The translations under genes and the position numbers were made by a program. The notes beneath the pieces were generated by a model, which saw nothing but the letters and a program-made list of their open reading frames with translations, ran no database searches and had not been told where the DNA came from. Of a stretch of DNA of 64,000 bases, positions 12,025 through 24,426 are shown one piece after another. This DNA is from Hermatobates lingyangjiaoensis (Eukaryota; Arthropoda; Insecta; Hemiptera; Hermatobatidae). The stretch lies in contig JAPFBL010000225.1 in NCBI GenBank assembly GCA_026182355.1, forward strand, positions 310,001-374,000, read 5' to 3'. Positions within the stretch are counted from its first letter, which is position 1. Each line of letters opens with the position of its first letter.

Positions 12025-13724
12025 ACCTTACCATCTTTCAATCTCTTCCCATTTCTTTTATCCAACCAATTCATACTCAAGATGGCACTGGTCGTTCAAT
12101 ATTCAATTATATTTACTTGATAGACGATTATCTTCCTAATTCAAGACAATAAATAATTATTTATATTTCTTTTGTTTTTTTTTTGTTACAAGACCCTATT
12201 ATGGTTGGTTACATATGGTCCAGTTGTAAGAGACCGTGGTCGTAAGTCGTAAGTACGATATAGTCACTTCTTCGTCCAGCTTACATAAGCACATGCTCAA
12301 TACTTTACCTCAGGAGTCACCGTACAGAATTTCACGTAAATCAAACACTTGACCCAACATCTCAACTTACTTCTCAGTGTACTAATGACTCCACATTATC
12401 TCTTTAATACTTCGCTGTCTTAGGCTATTCTCTTTGATTACTTAAATTTTATATGAAAAAACATTATTTCCTTCATTAATTTAATACAATTTAAGTATTC
12501 AATTATTTTTATAATTGAATAATTGAATTAAGTATTCAATACTTGAAAACAATTCAAGTTTCATAACATTTCATCCTAAGGAATAAAAGTTATTCATTCA
12601 ATTTTATTTCATCTTTGTTGTTTATGTCTACGTAGAGTTATATAAGAAGGTTTACTAGCTCCTGAAAAAATGTGAGGCATATTTCTGCTGTTACGATTGC
12701 GTTAACAATGTAACTTCCAACCTAGCACTAACCGTAGATTATTTGAGAAATAGTTAAACCGTAAGTAACCTCGATGTGTCATAAACAAATATGATTGACT
12801 CATGGTGTCAATCATATTTGTTTGACCATAGATAGTATTTCTATGGTCGAATCGTATTAATTTTTATAATTTTAAAAAGTAATATTTTTGATAAGTAACA
12901 CTAATTTGCCAAACACTTCATAATTTGTATTATATATTCTCTGAGCAGTGTGGTTCTATCTTTTGAAACTTTTCCTACTTTGTATAAGTGTAGTACAGTT
13001 AGCAAGAAGAAATTAGATTTCGAGTTGTATGTTATGAGGTCTTGAAACCATTGTTGAAGTTTTGCTGTGTGCACGTGTGTGTTTATGGGTGTCCAAAAGT
13101 TTGCTGATACCCTACATATGTATCATAATATATTTTATAATTTAATACATTCAATGAAAGATTTGTAATATGTGCGAAATTTCTAATTTATCAAAAGTAA
13201 ATTCATTAATTAAAATGTAAATAGAAACAACTAACCAATTGTATTTTTTTTATAATAATAAATATTATTATATGCCATATTATATTTATAATAACCATAT
13301 TATTAAATCGGACCGATATGATTCCAAGAACCAAACCTCTTGCAACAGTGTTTTCATCAATCTGGTACATTTGGCTACATTTGTCATTTTCAAATTTTTT
13401 TTTTAACTATTATTCATACATTGAAAAACGATATTTTCTACTAAAAAATCGGTTTTCGAATTTCATAATTTTCTCTGCAAAACCGGTTTTTAAAACTGGT
13501 TTTTAAAAACCGACAAACCCTAGTCAGTACTATATTAAATATCTCCGATTCTGCCTTGATCTTCAATTCTTCCATTATCGACATGTTTTTACTGTTCTCC
13601 AGTCATCTTCGAGATATTGGCGTGTTCTGTATTGGGTTGCACGGTTTTGTAGTGGTTCAGGAGTGATCTGATACTTTTGACGATCAGTTTTCAATTGATT
13701 GTGGTAGACTTGTGACGAATTATA

Positions 13725-13775
13725 ATATATATATATAATATAATATATATATATATTATATAATATATATAATAT
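13725..13775. repeat. AT microsatellite
   Basis: Imperfect TA/TATAT runs that also form an AT-only palindrome. Many foldback copies in this window sit directly beside such tracts. Confidence 0.9.
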
Positions 13776-14297
13776 ATTCATTAACACAAGAAAAGAAACA
13801 GAAAACATACAGACTCACTTCGATATTTCGCTCTCGTCTCGGAAGAAGTGCAAACCGTTAGAAGCAAACTATTGCTCCAAGTAACTCTGGAACCACCGAA
13901 TGCTTTCCAACGGACATTGGAAAATAGAATTCTTCCAATATTTATTTAAAACAAGATAAAACATATGAAAAACGAATAATCAATACATAAAAAATAATAA
14001 TAATATAGAATATATAATTTATTCAAAACTATATAAAATGTATTATATAAAAAGAAAACTAACGTACAGTAGACAGAGAGAAGACCCAAGGCATTGATGC
14101 TCTTCGAACTCTAAGGGTTTTGGATTAGATCGGATTTGTTTGAGGATCTGTACCCAAACATCTTGAAGGAGTCATGGGATTCATGTAGCTATGGGTTAGG
14201 TTCTGTAGTGATCAACGGACCTGTGATTGTTCTGAGCTCACTTGTTGAACAACACGTTTCAATTGCATCTCGAGTACACTCCAAATCGTGAAACGAT

Positions 14298-14345
<48 letters not shown>

Positions 14346-14536
14346 AAGATTTCACATAAACACGTGAAACAACAATCAATGATCAAACCACAATAAGAAA
14401 TGGGAAAACAAGACTAAGATCTTTCAACCGTAACAAGAGTCTTCTCAGAGTCAAAAACCCAACTGTTTTTTCAGTTGGTTTTTGACTCTGACGAAGACCG
14501 CTTGTTACGGTTGAAAGATCTTAGTCTTGTTTTCCA
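14346..14536. repeat. Foldback repeat family 1, two arms
   Basis: It begins AAGATTTCACATAAACACGT immediately after a long (AT)n run. The arms meet at the CCCAACTG spacer near 14460 and mirror back to TTAGTCTTGTTTTCC. The right arm contains CTGACGA, an ACCG/CGGT hairpin and GAAA. Confidence 0.85.
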
Positions 14537-14693
14537 TATATTAATATATTTAATATATATAATCATATATATATATACGGTACTGTTTTCTTGACCACTA
14601 AATATTAACAAACACTTTTTCTTCTTCTCGGATTTACCCTGACCAAACTCCGAGAAGAAGAGAAAGTGTTTGTTATATATATATATATATACT

Positions 14694-14937
14694 AGTTCAA
14701 TATAAACAAAGAAACTGAAAATAGAAGAACACTTAAGTCTCTAATTTCGGTTCAACAGTTTGTTGAATGTAAGAGCGTATTATCCTTTTTAGCGCTATGG
14801 AAGAACGGTTTAAATAAAACTCGATACGTTGGGTCAACCGTCGATCAGTTTGTTTCTTTTATCCTCTGAAAGTTGAACCGAACCCGATTAGAGAACAAGT
14901 TCTTTATTTTCTATTTCTTTGTTTATATTGAATATAT
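14694..14937. repeat. Foldback repeat family 5, diverged copy
   Basis: It starts GTTCAATATAAACAAAGAAA and ends with the complement TTTCTTTGTTTATATTGAA. The central part is diverged from the copies at 30.9 and 62.0 kb, with CTCTAATTTCGGTTCAACAG on the left arm and a matching right arm. An AT tract abuts the left side. Confidence 0.75.
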
Positions 14938-15172
14938 TTCTTTTGATCTATTTCAAGAATTAATATATATATATATATATATAATTCCGTTGATTTCAAT
15001 TCAGAGATGGGATATTTAATTGATATTCCATAAGTTTGGTAATAGATTTACTTATTGAAAAGTTTAATGCAGAATAAGCCAGATTTATATAATGGAAGTA
15101 TATATGAACTAGTATAAATTTTCAGTTAGAAGTTAATATTATTGTTTTGTAGTACATTTAATACCTATTAAA

Positions 15173-15615
15173 CAGTGCTTCTCAAACGGTGCGCCCAGGC
15201 GCATTGGTCACCCTGGAAGGTAGCCAGGTGCGCCCCAAAATGACGAAAGGATATATTTATCTCTAACAGATTTATATTTTAAAATTTGAATCATTTATAT
15301 GTATTTTAGAAACATTAAAATTTTTCAAGTCTGAGTCAAGTCTCTGCCACTTGATATTTTGAACTGGAAGGTAAATTTCTTTATTTTTTATGCAGATATG
15401 GATAATACTTTCTCTTTTCCTTTCCTTGGGGATTTAAATCATTTGTTACTGATCTCTCTCTCTCTCTTTCTTAAAAAACTTTTCCTTACATTTCCTATCA
15501 TTTTCCTTTTTTCAAATTTAAGGACTAAATGTCCTATATTAAAATGAGTGATGCGCCCCGAAGCTTTAGTTATTTCATAGCTGCGCCCTGAAGTAAAAAA
15601 GTTCAAGAAACACTA
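15173..15615. mobile_element. hAT-like MITE, GCGCCCC-rich ends
   Basis: The left end is CAGTGCTTCTCAAACGGTGC with repeated GCGCC motifs. The right end carries GCGCCCTGAAGT and AAGAAACACTA, an imperfect complement of the left end. The flanks CTATTAAA and CTATAGGT agree in only four of eight bases, so the target duplication is decayed. The interior is AT-rich and non-coding. Confidence 0.6.
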
Positions 15616-16315
15616 CTATAGGTGATTAGATTGACAGTGTATGTATTGTGATGGTTTTATATGCAGAATTTTATGTTTGCACCATGTTGAGAGGAGTTAT
15701 GACAGAATGTACTATAGTGAGCATTCCCTTTGTTCGATGATTTCCAAAATCTTTCAGTTGGAACGCGCTTCTCCTAATAAAGCGCTCTTGGCACGTTGAT
15801 TTTTATAATTTTATGTCAACCATTGTGACTTTTTCATCACATACAGACAGACATGATCAAAAACTTGTTTAAAATTGTTTCAGGGAACACCAGAACAAGT
15901 AAGTCTGTCAGAATATCGAAATTCATTTTTTTTTTTTTTTACAATTATTGTATTTGAGTTATAGTAAAGTAGAAAAGTTAAATATGGATTCAGAAGACCT
16001 AAAAAGATGTAGTTCTATCAAAATCAAGAAATGGATGTCTTCTATGAATTATTTACTTATAGTAAATTAATTTTAATACTTTCAAGAGTAACGAAGTAAG
16101 AGTCATTGAATTATTTTCACATTACACTAATTTGTTTTTAATTATCAATTTGTACTCAATTTCTATTAAATTGTTTCAGGAATATTTGTTTATTCTTCAG
16201 AAGTGAATAGCTCTTCCGAAATAGTAGCCCTGTCATAGTTACACTTGCCTTATTATTTAATACTAGTTATAGGTAAAGTATACCTATACCTAGTATTCTG
16301 CCTATATAGGTATAA

Positions 16316-16515
16316 AAAAATTTCACATAAACACGTGAAATAACAATCAATGATCAAACCACAATATGAAATGGGAAAACAAGACTAAGATCTTTCAAAA
16401 AGTAACAAGCGGTCTTCGTTAGAGTTGGGTTTTTGACTCTGACGAAGACCGCTTGTTACGGTTGAAAGATCTTAGTCTTGTTTTCCCATTTCTTATTGTG
16501 GTTTTATAATTGATT
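16316..16515. repeat. Foldback repeat family 1, two arms
   Basis: It begins TTTCACATAAACACGTGAAA and ends TTCTTATTGTGGTTTTATAA. The left arm has a small change (CAAAAAGTAACAAGC), while the right arm keeps CTGACGA, the hairpin and TTGAAAGATC. Confidence 0.85.
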
Positions 16516-17748
16516 CTATATAGGCATAGATTGCATGCTATTGAAGGCTATTGTGAATACATCATTAAGTAAGTCGGTCTGCTCATTATTAATAGGCCGA
16601 TTGCACATTTTAAATATATAAAAATATTTTTTCCACTAAGTACATTTTCTGTTCTGATTGCAGGTTATTTAGAACAAATGATTTATGGTATACATTTACT
16701 AACAAAAAACTCATACTCAATTTACATAATTTTCAAATTTGTTGAGTAACTATTAAAAAATCACTGGGTAAAAATTGAATAAGTACCATTTGTACTTATT
16801 TGCCTAAAGTCTTTAATTTAAGGATTCTCGGTTCTGTTTTTTGTTCATTACGTAGGGCAGGGAGGAGGTCATCATCAGGACATAGAAACTACATTTGTGT
16901 TATTTCAAATCCAGCCTTTTTGTTTTAGAGTCAATTAAAAATTAATAGTTGTGTTTGTGTGCGTATTACATATAAAACATAATTCCTCCTTCTAATTATG
17001 TATTTGTTCTTTCTTCAATTTTCATTTTCTCCTTGTTAGTATTGCAAATGTTCTTTTCATTGTTTTAGATTTAACTGACGCTGAATCGTTCAAATCCTAG
17101 TTTTACTAAACTATCTTTGCTATACTTTTCTAACAGTGTGTAGTGGTAATAAGATGTGTTAGCATTAAGATTTTAGGTTTTTTTTAAAGGAGTGAAGATA
17201 AGAAAATTAAAAAATTTATGAAAACTACATCAAACATTCTTTTATCCGATTAATTTTAATTTTTAAATGTTTCATTTAACTATACTCTTTTTCAACTGGT
17301 TAAATTAAAAATTCTGACTATATGAAAAATTATTATCTATAGAAATGTTAGAAAACATGCTAATTAACTGCAGTTTGATTGATTTCCAAATTCTCTTTAC
17401 TGATTTAGCTATTAATTTCTATTAAGTTGTAATTGATGTGTTTTACGCGGTTGATTTATTAATTTTCGATAGCTCATTGCTATTGGGTTTTGGTTTATTC
17501 TTCCGTGTATGACTCTCATTGGAATAGTTTGAATACTTTGGACTAGAATGTTGCAGAAACGTCGGAAGATAAATTGCAAACAAACACTGCTAAGTTCGAG
17601 GCAGAATTATGTAAAATACAGATTTAATCGCTGGATGATTGTTAATGGTGAAGTTCGGTGACATTACGTAAATGTTATTGTTTAGTATGTTATGGTTGTA
17701 TGGGTGTTTCACTGAAGAAGTCGTACATGGAGGTGACCTATTTTGCAG

Positions 17749-17924
17749 GGAGGTTCGTGTGTCCCACGTGCGGCTTGTCCTACGGATACAAGGGCAACCT
17801 CAACGCCCATCTCAAGTACGACTGTAACAAAGAACCGCAGTTCAAATGTCCCCACTGCCCCTACCGCACTAAGTGGAAGCAAAATCTCAAAACACACGTT
17901 GCCCTCCGTCACCTGGCTGTGTAG
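17749..17924 (+). CDS. lola: lola alternative terminal exon 7
   Basis: The acceptor TTTTGCAG ends at 17748. It encodes 57 residues: finger 1 at C4, C7, H20, C25 (start CPTCGLSYGY) and finger 2 at C33, C36, H49, H54 (start CPHCPYRTK). The linker starts YDCNKEPQF, with Asp for the usual Glu. The open frame extends left to about 17658, but the shared phase and the CAG fix the start. AATAAA at 18221-18226 precedes the next exon by about 150 bases. Confidence 0.93.
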
Positions 17925-18377
17925 ATAAAAGGTTTCATTATTTCATTCTAACAAGACTTTATGTTCATTATTTAACCAACAAAAATCTTTCTTTTATGTA
18001 AAAATATTTAATTTAATTATTGACAAGGAACGTTCTTTTTTAGGAAGATCGTCGAACACTTAAGATCCTCGATTGTCGCAAACTAATAAACTAGCCGAGG
18101 TTAAACTTGGTTAGAGTGCAGATTGAACTTTTGTGTGTACACAGAACTACTTTGACTTTATTTACTACATTCTTAATGATAAGATGAAAATGTTCCTCAT
18201 GTAAATTTCTATCAATTGTAAATAAATTGTATCTTAACATTTGAAACTGTTTTCCTTTCATACATACTGGTAAGGTTTGTTTCGCTGTCAGTCTGAGTTT
18301 GAATGGATTCCTATAGATAATGTGGAGTATGATAACAGTGATTTGTTATTAGATGATAATAGTGGCATTGTTTGTAG
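17925..18377. other. Short spacer between exons 7 and 8
   Basis: Only 453 bases separate two terminal exons. The stretch must hold the 3' end of exon 7 (AATAAA at 18221-18226) and the branch site and acceptor of exon 8. No repeat is seen. Confidence 0.6.
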
Positions 18378-18559
18378 GTGTTATTTCAAGGTTTGTATGC
18401 TGTTCATGTGGACGAAGTTACGCCCACAGAAGTAACCTCTCCCGTCACCGGCGTTACGAATGCAACAAGGAGCCCCAGTTTGCCTGTCCACATTGTCCTC
18501 TCAAATTCAAACAGAAATCCAACTTCAAGACGCACATCAGTCTGAAGCATTTTATATAA
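18378..18559 (+). CDS. lola: lola alternative terminal exon 8
   Basis: The acceptor TTTGTAG ends at 18377. It encodes 59 residues: finger 1 at C7, C10, H23, C28 (start CCSCGRSYAH, with an extra Cys after the first ligand) and finger 2 at C36, C39, H52, H57. Finger 2 begins CPHCPLKFKQ, replacing the common PYRAK by PLKFK. The last His is followed by only two residues. AATAAA at 18598-18603 is 39 bases past the stop. Confidence 0.93.
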
Positions 18560-18849
18560 ACCTCTCGACAAGAGAACCCTTTGTTGCTTATTCATTAAAT
18601 AAACACGTATTTGTCTAATATATATGAGTTCACCAATATCAACGATTGACTTTGACAGTGAAGTCCCACCACAAAGTTACCAACTTAGATCATTTGTACC
18701 AATCTCCCTTCTTTCTCCTCTGACTAACTTTAGTGTTTGTCTTATTAGTTAATCTAACAACTCTCTAGCTGACTGCTAAATTCATCGGAATCATTTAATT
18801 GTTGCCTGACAATTATCTAAATAAATGTTAATAACTTGACAGTAGATTT

Positions 18850-19052
18850 ATATTAGAAATAAATACCTCATCATACCTCGTAAGATGATCATGGAGTTGG
18901 AGCGCTTTCGGACGTTGTCCATCTTCGATCGCAACAAACCTACTAGTAGGTAGGAGTAGGTTTGTTGCGATCGAGGATGGACAACGCCCGAAAGCGCTCC
19001 AACTCCATGATCATCTTACGAGGTATGACGGTTTTACCTATTTCTAATATAA
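18850..19052. repeat. Foldback repeat family 3, two arms
   Basis: Arms run from ATTAGAAATAAATACC and CATACCTCGTAAGATGATCA through GGAGCGCTTTCGGACGTTG to a short GTAGG spacer near 18950, then mirror back. The right arm on the + strand shows GGAC/GTCC followed by GAAA, but the first hammerhead box is TCGA rather than CTGA. Confidence 0.85.
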
Positions 19053-19283
19053 ATCATACTAACCTCAGTGGTATTAACAATATGCATGTAATAGTCAGTA
19101 AATGTTGTAAATATCTACACATAGTATACCCTAATATCTTTACGTAGCCATACCCTACTAACTATTAATAATATGATAGTTTTTGAACCTTAGTTTCTTT
19201 TGAACACAAGTTTTCTAAAAACAGTGGCAAAAAATATTTGAGAATTAGGAATATTTGTGACTGAATTGTTATGTTGTTTTCAG

Positions 19284-19468
19284 AGAGAAGGTACTTTTGT
19301 GACAAATGTGGAAGGGGATACATGGCAAAGAGAAGTTTGCACACACACAAGAAGTACGAGTGCAACAAGGAGGCTTCCTTTTTCTGTCCCGTTTGTCCCT
19401 ATAAAGCCAAGATCAAAGGGAATCTCCGCAACCATTGCGCCATCAGACACAATTTTCGATTAACTTAA
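19284..19468 (+). CDS. lola: lola alternative terminal exon 9
   Basis: The acceptor GTTTTCAG ends at 19283. It encodes 60 residues: finger 1 at C5, C8, H21, C26 (start CDKCGRGYMA) and finger 2 at C34, C37, H50, H55 (start CPVCPYKAK). The linker is YECNKEASFFC, with Ala-Ser for Pro-Gln. AATAAA at 19494-19499 is 26 bases past the stop. Exon 10 begins only 246 bases after this stop, the tightest spacing in the array. Confidence 0.93.
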
Positions 19469-19714
19469 AACAGTTTTTTTAAAATTTTTGTTCAATAAAT
19501 CATTCGTATAATCGTTCTTTTTTTTTACTGACCGTTTTTTTTTTTTAAGGGAATTACTTTTAGACTAAAAGCACTATTCTGAGTGCCTACAAAAGCAGCT
19601 TTTATATATAGTTATTATAAAATTTGTTTTTTTTTGTAGATTTCCAAAGGCTGACTTGGGAGTGTTCCTTAGATATGTGCATATAATAAAAATTAATTGA
19701 AACCATTGTTTCAG

Positions 19715-19974
19715 GATACCAAGAAGAAGGCGGTAGGAAGAAGTTTGCGTGCATGGTGTGCGGGAAGCAGTACAAGTTGCAGACAAGTCTGTGCCACCAC
19801 AGGCGGTACGAGTGCAACAAGGAGCCCCAGTTCTCCTGTCCCTATTGTCCGTACAAAGCCCATCAGAAGGCCAGTGCCAAAGTGCACGTGATCCGCAAGC
19901 ACTACGACAAAGCAGACCACTCCTGTCGCCGTCTCGACTCTTTTAGTGTTGATCAAACCCCCTTAAAAGGATGA
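19715..19974 (+). CDS. lola: lola alternative terminal exon 10
   Basis: The acceptor GTTTCAG ends at 19714. It encodes 85 residues, the longest in the array. Finger 1 is at C12, C15, H28, C33 (CMVCGKQYKLQTSLCHH) and finger 2 at C41, C44, H57, H62 (CPYCPYKAHQK). The N-terminal stretch YQEEGGRKKF and the KLQTSLCHH helix are shared in form with exons 11 and 12. The 23-residue tail is unlike theirs. AATAAA at 20072-20077. Two long minus-strand frames over it are shadows. Confidence 0.93.
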
Positions 19975-20999
19975 ATACCTCCATCTCCCAAGACTTTATA
20001 CAGCCATATTTAAAAATCGTGTTTTTATGAAAGAAATCGTTTTAACCTATAAGTAGAATTATTATTTTTAAAATAAATCTAAAAGGATAACTACAAACAA
20101 GAAGCAAATTGTTCTGATTTTATTAGCAATTTTCCCGTTATTTCGTAGATACACTAATACGCTTTCATTCTTGTTTTGAACAGTAAAAAATTAAATTACT
20201 TTTTTTCTGGAATATAATCTGATTGAATACTATCCCTTTTGACTAATTTTTAGTAAGACACGGAGTAATTTTAGAGATATATGCCTATGATATCATAAAT
20301 ATGTATAAAATCCAGAAATGTTGAGTTAAAAAAACCAATACCAAAAGTGCAACTGTTAGAAACTTGGTATGATTCAGAATTTTCTTTTGAAATTAACAAG
20401 TAATATAAATTATGTTCATCGTATACCAATATAGTGGATCTGTCGAGGCGAGAAGCAGAACAGGAGGTGGTCACGAGTTTAAGATGCTTAAAATCGTCAC
20501 CCCCATTGTGAGGTTATCAATATATTAGAGATAAATGATCAAACCACAATAAGAAAATGGGAAAACAAGACTAAGATCTTTCAACCGTAACAAGCAGTCT
20601 TCGTCAGAGTCAAAAACCCAACTCATTGGGTTGTTGATTTGGGTTTTTGACTCTGACGAAGACTGCTTGTTACGGTTGAAAGATCTTAGTCTTGTTATTT
20701 CACGTGTTTATGTGAAATCTTTTTATATTAGAAATATATAATGGTGTATGACGATTTCTTTGGTTTGAGCAGTGATAAAGACCTTGAGTATCATCCATGA
20801 CAGCGATCATAACTTAGTGACTCTTATTAAGTCGGGTTACAACCTTGTTTTTGATTTTTAAGTATGCTTCGTGTATTAAAATAACTAAACAATTGAGGAA
20901 AATGGAGAGAAGACATGAAGAAGGTACACTAAGCTATTATTTACTAATACAATATCAACATTATTTCTAATTTGTTTCTAAAATACATTTTGGTTGCAG
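19975..20999. other. Gap between exons 10 and 11
   Basis: It holds the exon 10 poly(A) signal at 20072-20077 and a family 1 foldback at about 20536-20726. Nothing else was recognised. Confidence 0.5.
20536..20726. repeat. Foldback repeat family 1, two arms
   Basis: It begins ATGATCAAACCACAATAAGA, turns at TTGGGTTGTTGATTTGGG and ends TTCACGTGTTTATGTGAAAT. The right arm lacks the usual CCCATTTCTTATTGTGGTTTGATC segment between TAGTCTTG and TTATTTCACG, a clean internal deletion. Confidence 0.85.
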
Positions 21000-21208
21000 G
21001 CAATGGTGAAAGCAAGATGAACAAGAAGTATGTTTGCATGTCTTGTGGCAGACGGTACAAGTTGCAGACGAGTCTCTGTCACCACAAGCGCTACGAGTGC
21101 AACAAGGAGCCCCAGTTCTGCTGTCCTTACTGTCCCTATAAAGCCAAATTCAAGGGCAACTTACTCAGTCATTGTATTAATAAACATGCCGTGCTCAACC
21201 TGAAATAA
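21000..21208 (+). CDS. lola: lola alternative terminal exon 11
   Basis: The acceptor GTTGCAG ends at 20999. It encodes 68 residues: finger 1 at C12, C15, H28, C33 (CMSCGRRYKLQTSLCHH) and finger 2 at C41, C44, H57, H62 (CPYCPYKAKFK). It shares the eleven-residue lead and finger 1 helix with exons 10 and 12, so the three are tandem paralogues. The tail is AVLNLK. No close AATAAA was found before the inverted repeat at 21388. Confidence 0.93.
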
Positions 21209-21387
21209 TCTACACCTTTGTTGCCTAAACTAACCTACCTCAAGAATTTTTATTCCATCTGCGCTCTTTGATTTTGAGTGACCATTACATGTTATGCTCT
21301 TTAATGTATTATTTAGTTGCATTATACTTCCGTTTTTAAATTTTTGCTCCTTTTTTTCTTACACATTTTTACTTTACTCTAAATAGA

Positions 21388-22550
21388 GTATAGTGATGGT
21401 GAAATCTTAACAGTTGAGATTTCGATGGAATTACATGTTTTGAGGTACCAAAAAACGTTTTATGAAGTGTTTTCGATGATGTTTATGGGTGCTTGGGTGA
21501 ATATATATCCATAGTTTGCGGACCCACTACGGCCCAGAATGTTTGACGAATCAAATTGATATTTTATAAAATCATAGTGTAGATGTGCTGTATAGTTTGG
21601 GAGCAATTAGGCATGTTGGGAAAGTCAATTTTTTTTCCCAAAAACCTCTTTTTAGACAACATATTTTTCGCTTTTACTTTCTTAAGCTTTTTTTTTTCAA
21701 TAAAGCTATAAAAGCTGAATATTGATCCTGTACTAATGTTTTACTTGCTATACTTGTCGTATTTGATTACATTTATTCACATTTACATCTCATACTCAAA
21801 AAGTAATTCAAAAATCTTACATCTCATATTAAGGCAAATCAATTGAATTAATTCAAAATTGACGGATTTTTTTTTGTTAATTTTCTGTTAAATTTCTTGA
21901 CAAAATTTCATTGTTTTTAAATGAGTTTAGCGTAAAAAGATATTTTGTGAAAACAGAAAATTTACTATAAGGCCCCTTTGGTTAATGAAATTTTTAAAAA
22001 AAAAAATCATCTTAATTCATCCCCCACATACATAATGCTCTATTGTTGGGTATAATTTTATTTTTATCTGTCAAACGGAATGTCTTGTATCGCCCTCACA
22101 AGCTTTCAGATTGAATGATAAGACAAAATTTTTATATTTTATTGAAAAAAAAAAATATTTCCAGTTGCTTTAAAAATCTGAGGTTTTTTCTTTTTTATTG
22201 CTTTTTTAGCCTCAAAGATAATGCCCAAATTTCAAGACTCTGGAATTAGGAGTTTTTAGGAAAGCCAAAAAAATTGACTTTCTCATCATGCATAATTGCT
22301 CCCAAAATATACAGCACTACACTATGAAGCACATTTTTGTGTAAAATAATAATTTGATCAATCAAAAATGTGGACTGAATAGTCTACAGAAAGTTTTGGA
22401 TATAGTTTGGATAGAGAAACTCATCCACCCACCCACCTACACCCACACTCTAACAGACATCATCAAAAACGTCATAAAACGACTTTGAGGACCTCAAAAC
22501 ATGTAGTTCCATCAAATTCTCGAGGTCAAATTTTTTCACGATTACTATAC
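21388..22550. mobile_element. Long inverted-repeat element, about 1.16 kb
   Basis: The ends GTATAGTGATGGTGAAA and TTTTCACGATTACTATAC are complementary. Inner matching segments include ACATGTTTTGAGG with CCTCAAAACATGT, and GGGAGCAATTAGGCATG with CATGCATAATTGCTCCC. Each arm is about 350 bases with scattered differences, and the centre is AT-rich. No coding potential is seen. Partial relatives lie at about 23800-24085 and 41560-41830. Confidence 0.8.
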
Positions 22551-23799
22551 TTTTAGTTATGGTAAAGATTCGAAATTACCTCGTCTAAAACTGGGCTAAC
22601 AATTCAAAATCAAAGCAATGATTGTTGTATTTATTAATCCATAACCACCTTAGTACAACTGAAACCTGAAACATTTGCATTGTTTTAAGAAGTGGAATAG
22701 TGTCTCTGGTGCTTCAAACTTTGAGAAACATTCACTATTGGAAACATTAACAAAAATTAACGTAAACTATAGCTGCCACACCGTCAAATATAAATCAAAA
22801 TGTAAAACAAAACAGTAGAATATTGCTAAAAGATAAAATAAAATTACAGTTTGAAAAAAAAATGTAACATCTCTTAAAAATATGTAATACATACTATTTA
22901 AAATTATGAATATTTTGTAAACCATTTATTTGAATAATTAAAGTATTAATGAATCAGTGATTTATAGTTTATAATTATAATCTTTTAAAAACCTAATTGA
23001 ATTTTTTTTTGGTTTTTGTATTTTATAAATATATAAATTGACTTATAAAATTCATAAATCAGTCAATAGAATTTACTATTTTGGGAATAGAAGGCATGAG
23101 TTGACAATAATGTTGGTGTTCATTGTCGCAACAGAAGTATTCCTTATCCACCTCAGTCTGCCAACAGCGATCCTGATATGTTTACTTAATGCTGCTTCAT
23201 CAAGGAAATAAGTTGCTTTCAACAATTCAGTTATTTATTTAAATCATTTGCTATGTAGTACAATGTACTCTGCGTTTTCTTATATTTGTTATATTATTTA
23301 TCGAATACTACTTAACAATGACTCAATAATGATTGTATGGTTTTACAAGTAAATTGTCTTTTCGTACATCTTGTAATTAAGTACTTCTAATGTAAGAAAC
23401 CATTGTTATCTGTTGTCTGATAAATAGTTTAAACAGTCGCTAAACTTTGTTAGAAGAAGTTTTAATTTTTTTTTTAACCAACAGAAAACTGTGTAAATTG
23501 AATAAATAAATAAGAGTGTGACTGATATAATGAAATGTTCTTTCCCTTCAGTACTAGTTTTTTTTCATTTCAGAATGCTGAAATGAATATTCCGTATGTG
23601 TATTCTCCTGGTCATTAGTGTGACAGAACAAAAAAACATGTAATGGTTATGTAACAAAAAAAGTGTAACAATATACGTATTGTATGTTGACACATGAAGC
23701 CGAAAAGACTGCAGCAGCGGAGCGATTTGAGTCAGACTTCCCTGTGTGATGTTCTTCCATCCTTACTTGTCATTTTTCCTTTACTATAAGTAATGTATA
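22551..23799. other. AT-rich gap
   Basis: No exon, repeat family or RNA gene was recognised in this stretch. Confidence 0.45.
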
Positions 23800-24085
23800 A
23801 TTAATGTGAAAAAAATTCATCACATGATTTTGACGAATTTACATGTTTTGATGTCTCCAAAAATCCTTTCTTGACGTTTTTCGATGATAGCTTGTGTGTA
23901 TTGGTGGGGTCTCTATCCCGAAGTTTGGGGGACACTGGAGGCCGTATTGCCTGATAGGTCAAATTCATATTTTACACAGAAATAGGTACACAGTTAGATG
24001 TACCGTTATAGTTTTTAGGCAATGTTGCATCATGAGAAAGTCTCTTTTTTGGTCAAAATGTGTTTTTATATTTTTTTTTCGCTTA
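23800..24085. repeat. One arm of the long inverted-repeat family, cut by a hAT MITE
   Basis: The order of motifs follows the left arm at 21.4 kb: TTTACATGTTTTGATG, TTTTCGATGATAGC, a GGTCAAATTCATATTTTACA stretch and GCATCATGAGAAAGTC. The copy is interrupted at 24086 by a hAT-like MITE. Confidence 0.65.
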
Positions 24086-24093
24086 CTCTAGAG

Positions 24094-24426
24094 CTGGGGT
24101 TCCCAAAGGGGGTGAAATTCACCCCCAGGGGTGAATTTTGGATCTTCAGGGGGTGAATTGTGACCACAGTAGGTTTACAGAGTGAGAAAGCTATTATAGG
24201 TTTTGACCTCTTAATTATAATTTTAAAAAAAAATTGATGGAATTAATATTTAATATATCCATCAATAATTATAATTAGCATTTTATTTGTAAAATTCTCT
24301 TATAATCATAATCACTGTAAAGTTGAAAAGTGTATATACTACCTTAGGAAGAATAGGGGGTGGGGGGAATGGCATTGTGGGAAATGGCGAGGGGGTGAAT
24401 GGGCTAAACAAGGCTGAGAACCCCTG
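24094..24426. mobile_element. hAT-like MITE with 8-base target duplication
   Basis: A perfect CTCTAGAG duplication lies at 24086-24093 and 24427-24434. The ends are CTGGGGTTCCCAAAGGGGGT and its rough complement AGGCTGAGAACCCCTG. The interior repeats GGGGGTGAAT-like motifs and has no coding frame. The eight-base duplication and terminal form fit the hAT superfamily. Confidence 0.82.

Larger units (their letters stand above)
12025..17748. other. 5.7 kb repeat-rich gap between exons 6 and 7
   Basis: No exon found. It includes AT microsatellites (13725-13775, 14300-14340, 14670-14690, 14960-14983), foldbacks at about 14346-14536, 14590-14670, 14694-14937 and 16316-16515, and a hAT-like MITE at 15173-15615. 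At 13810-13850 there is a decayed hammerhead-like motif. The rest is AT-rich and unremarkable. Confidence 0.6.
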
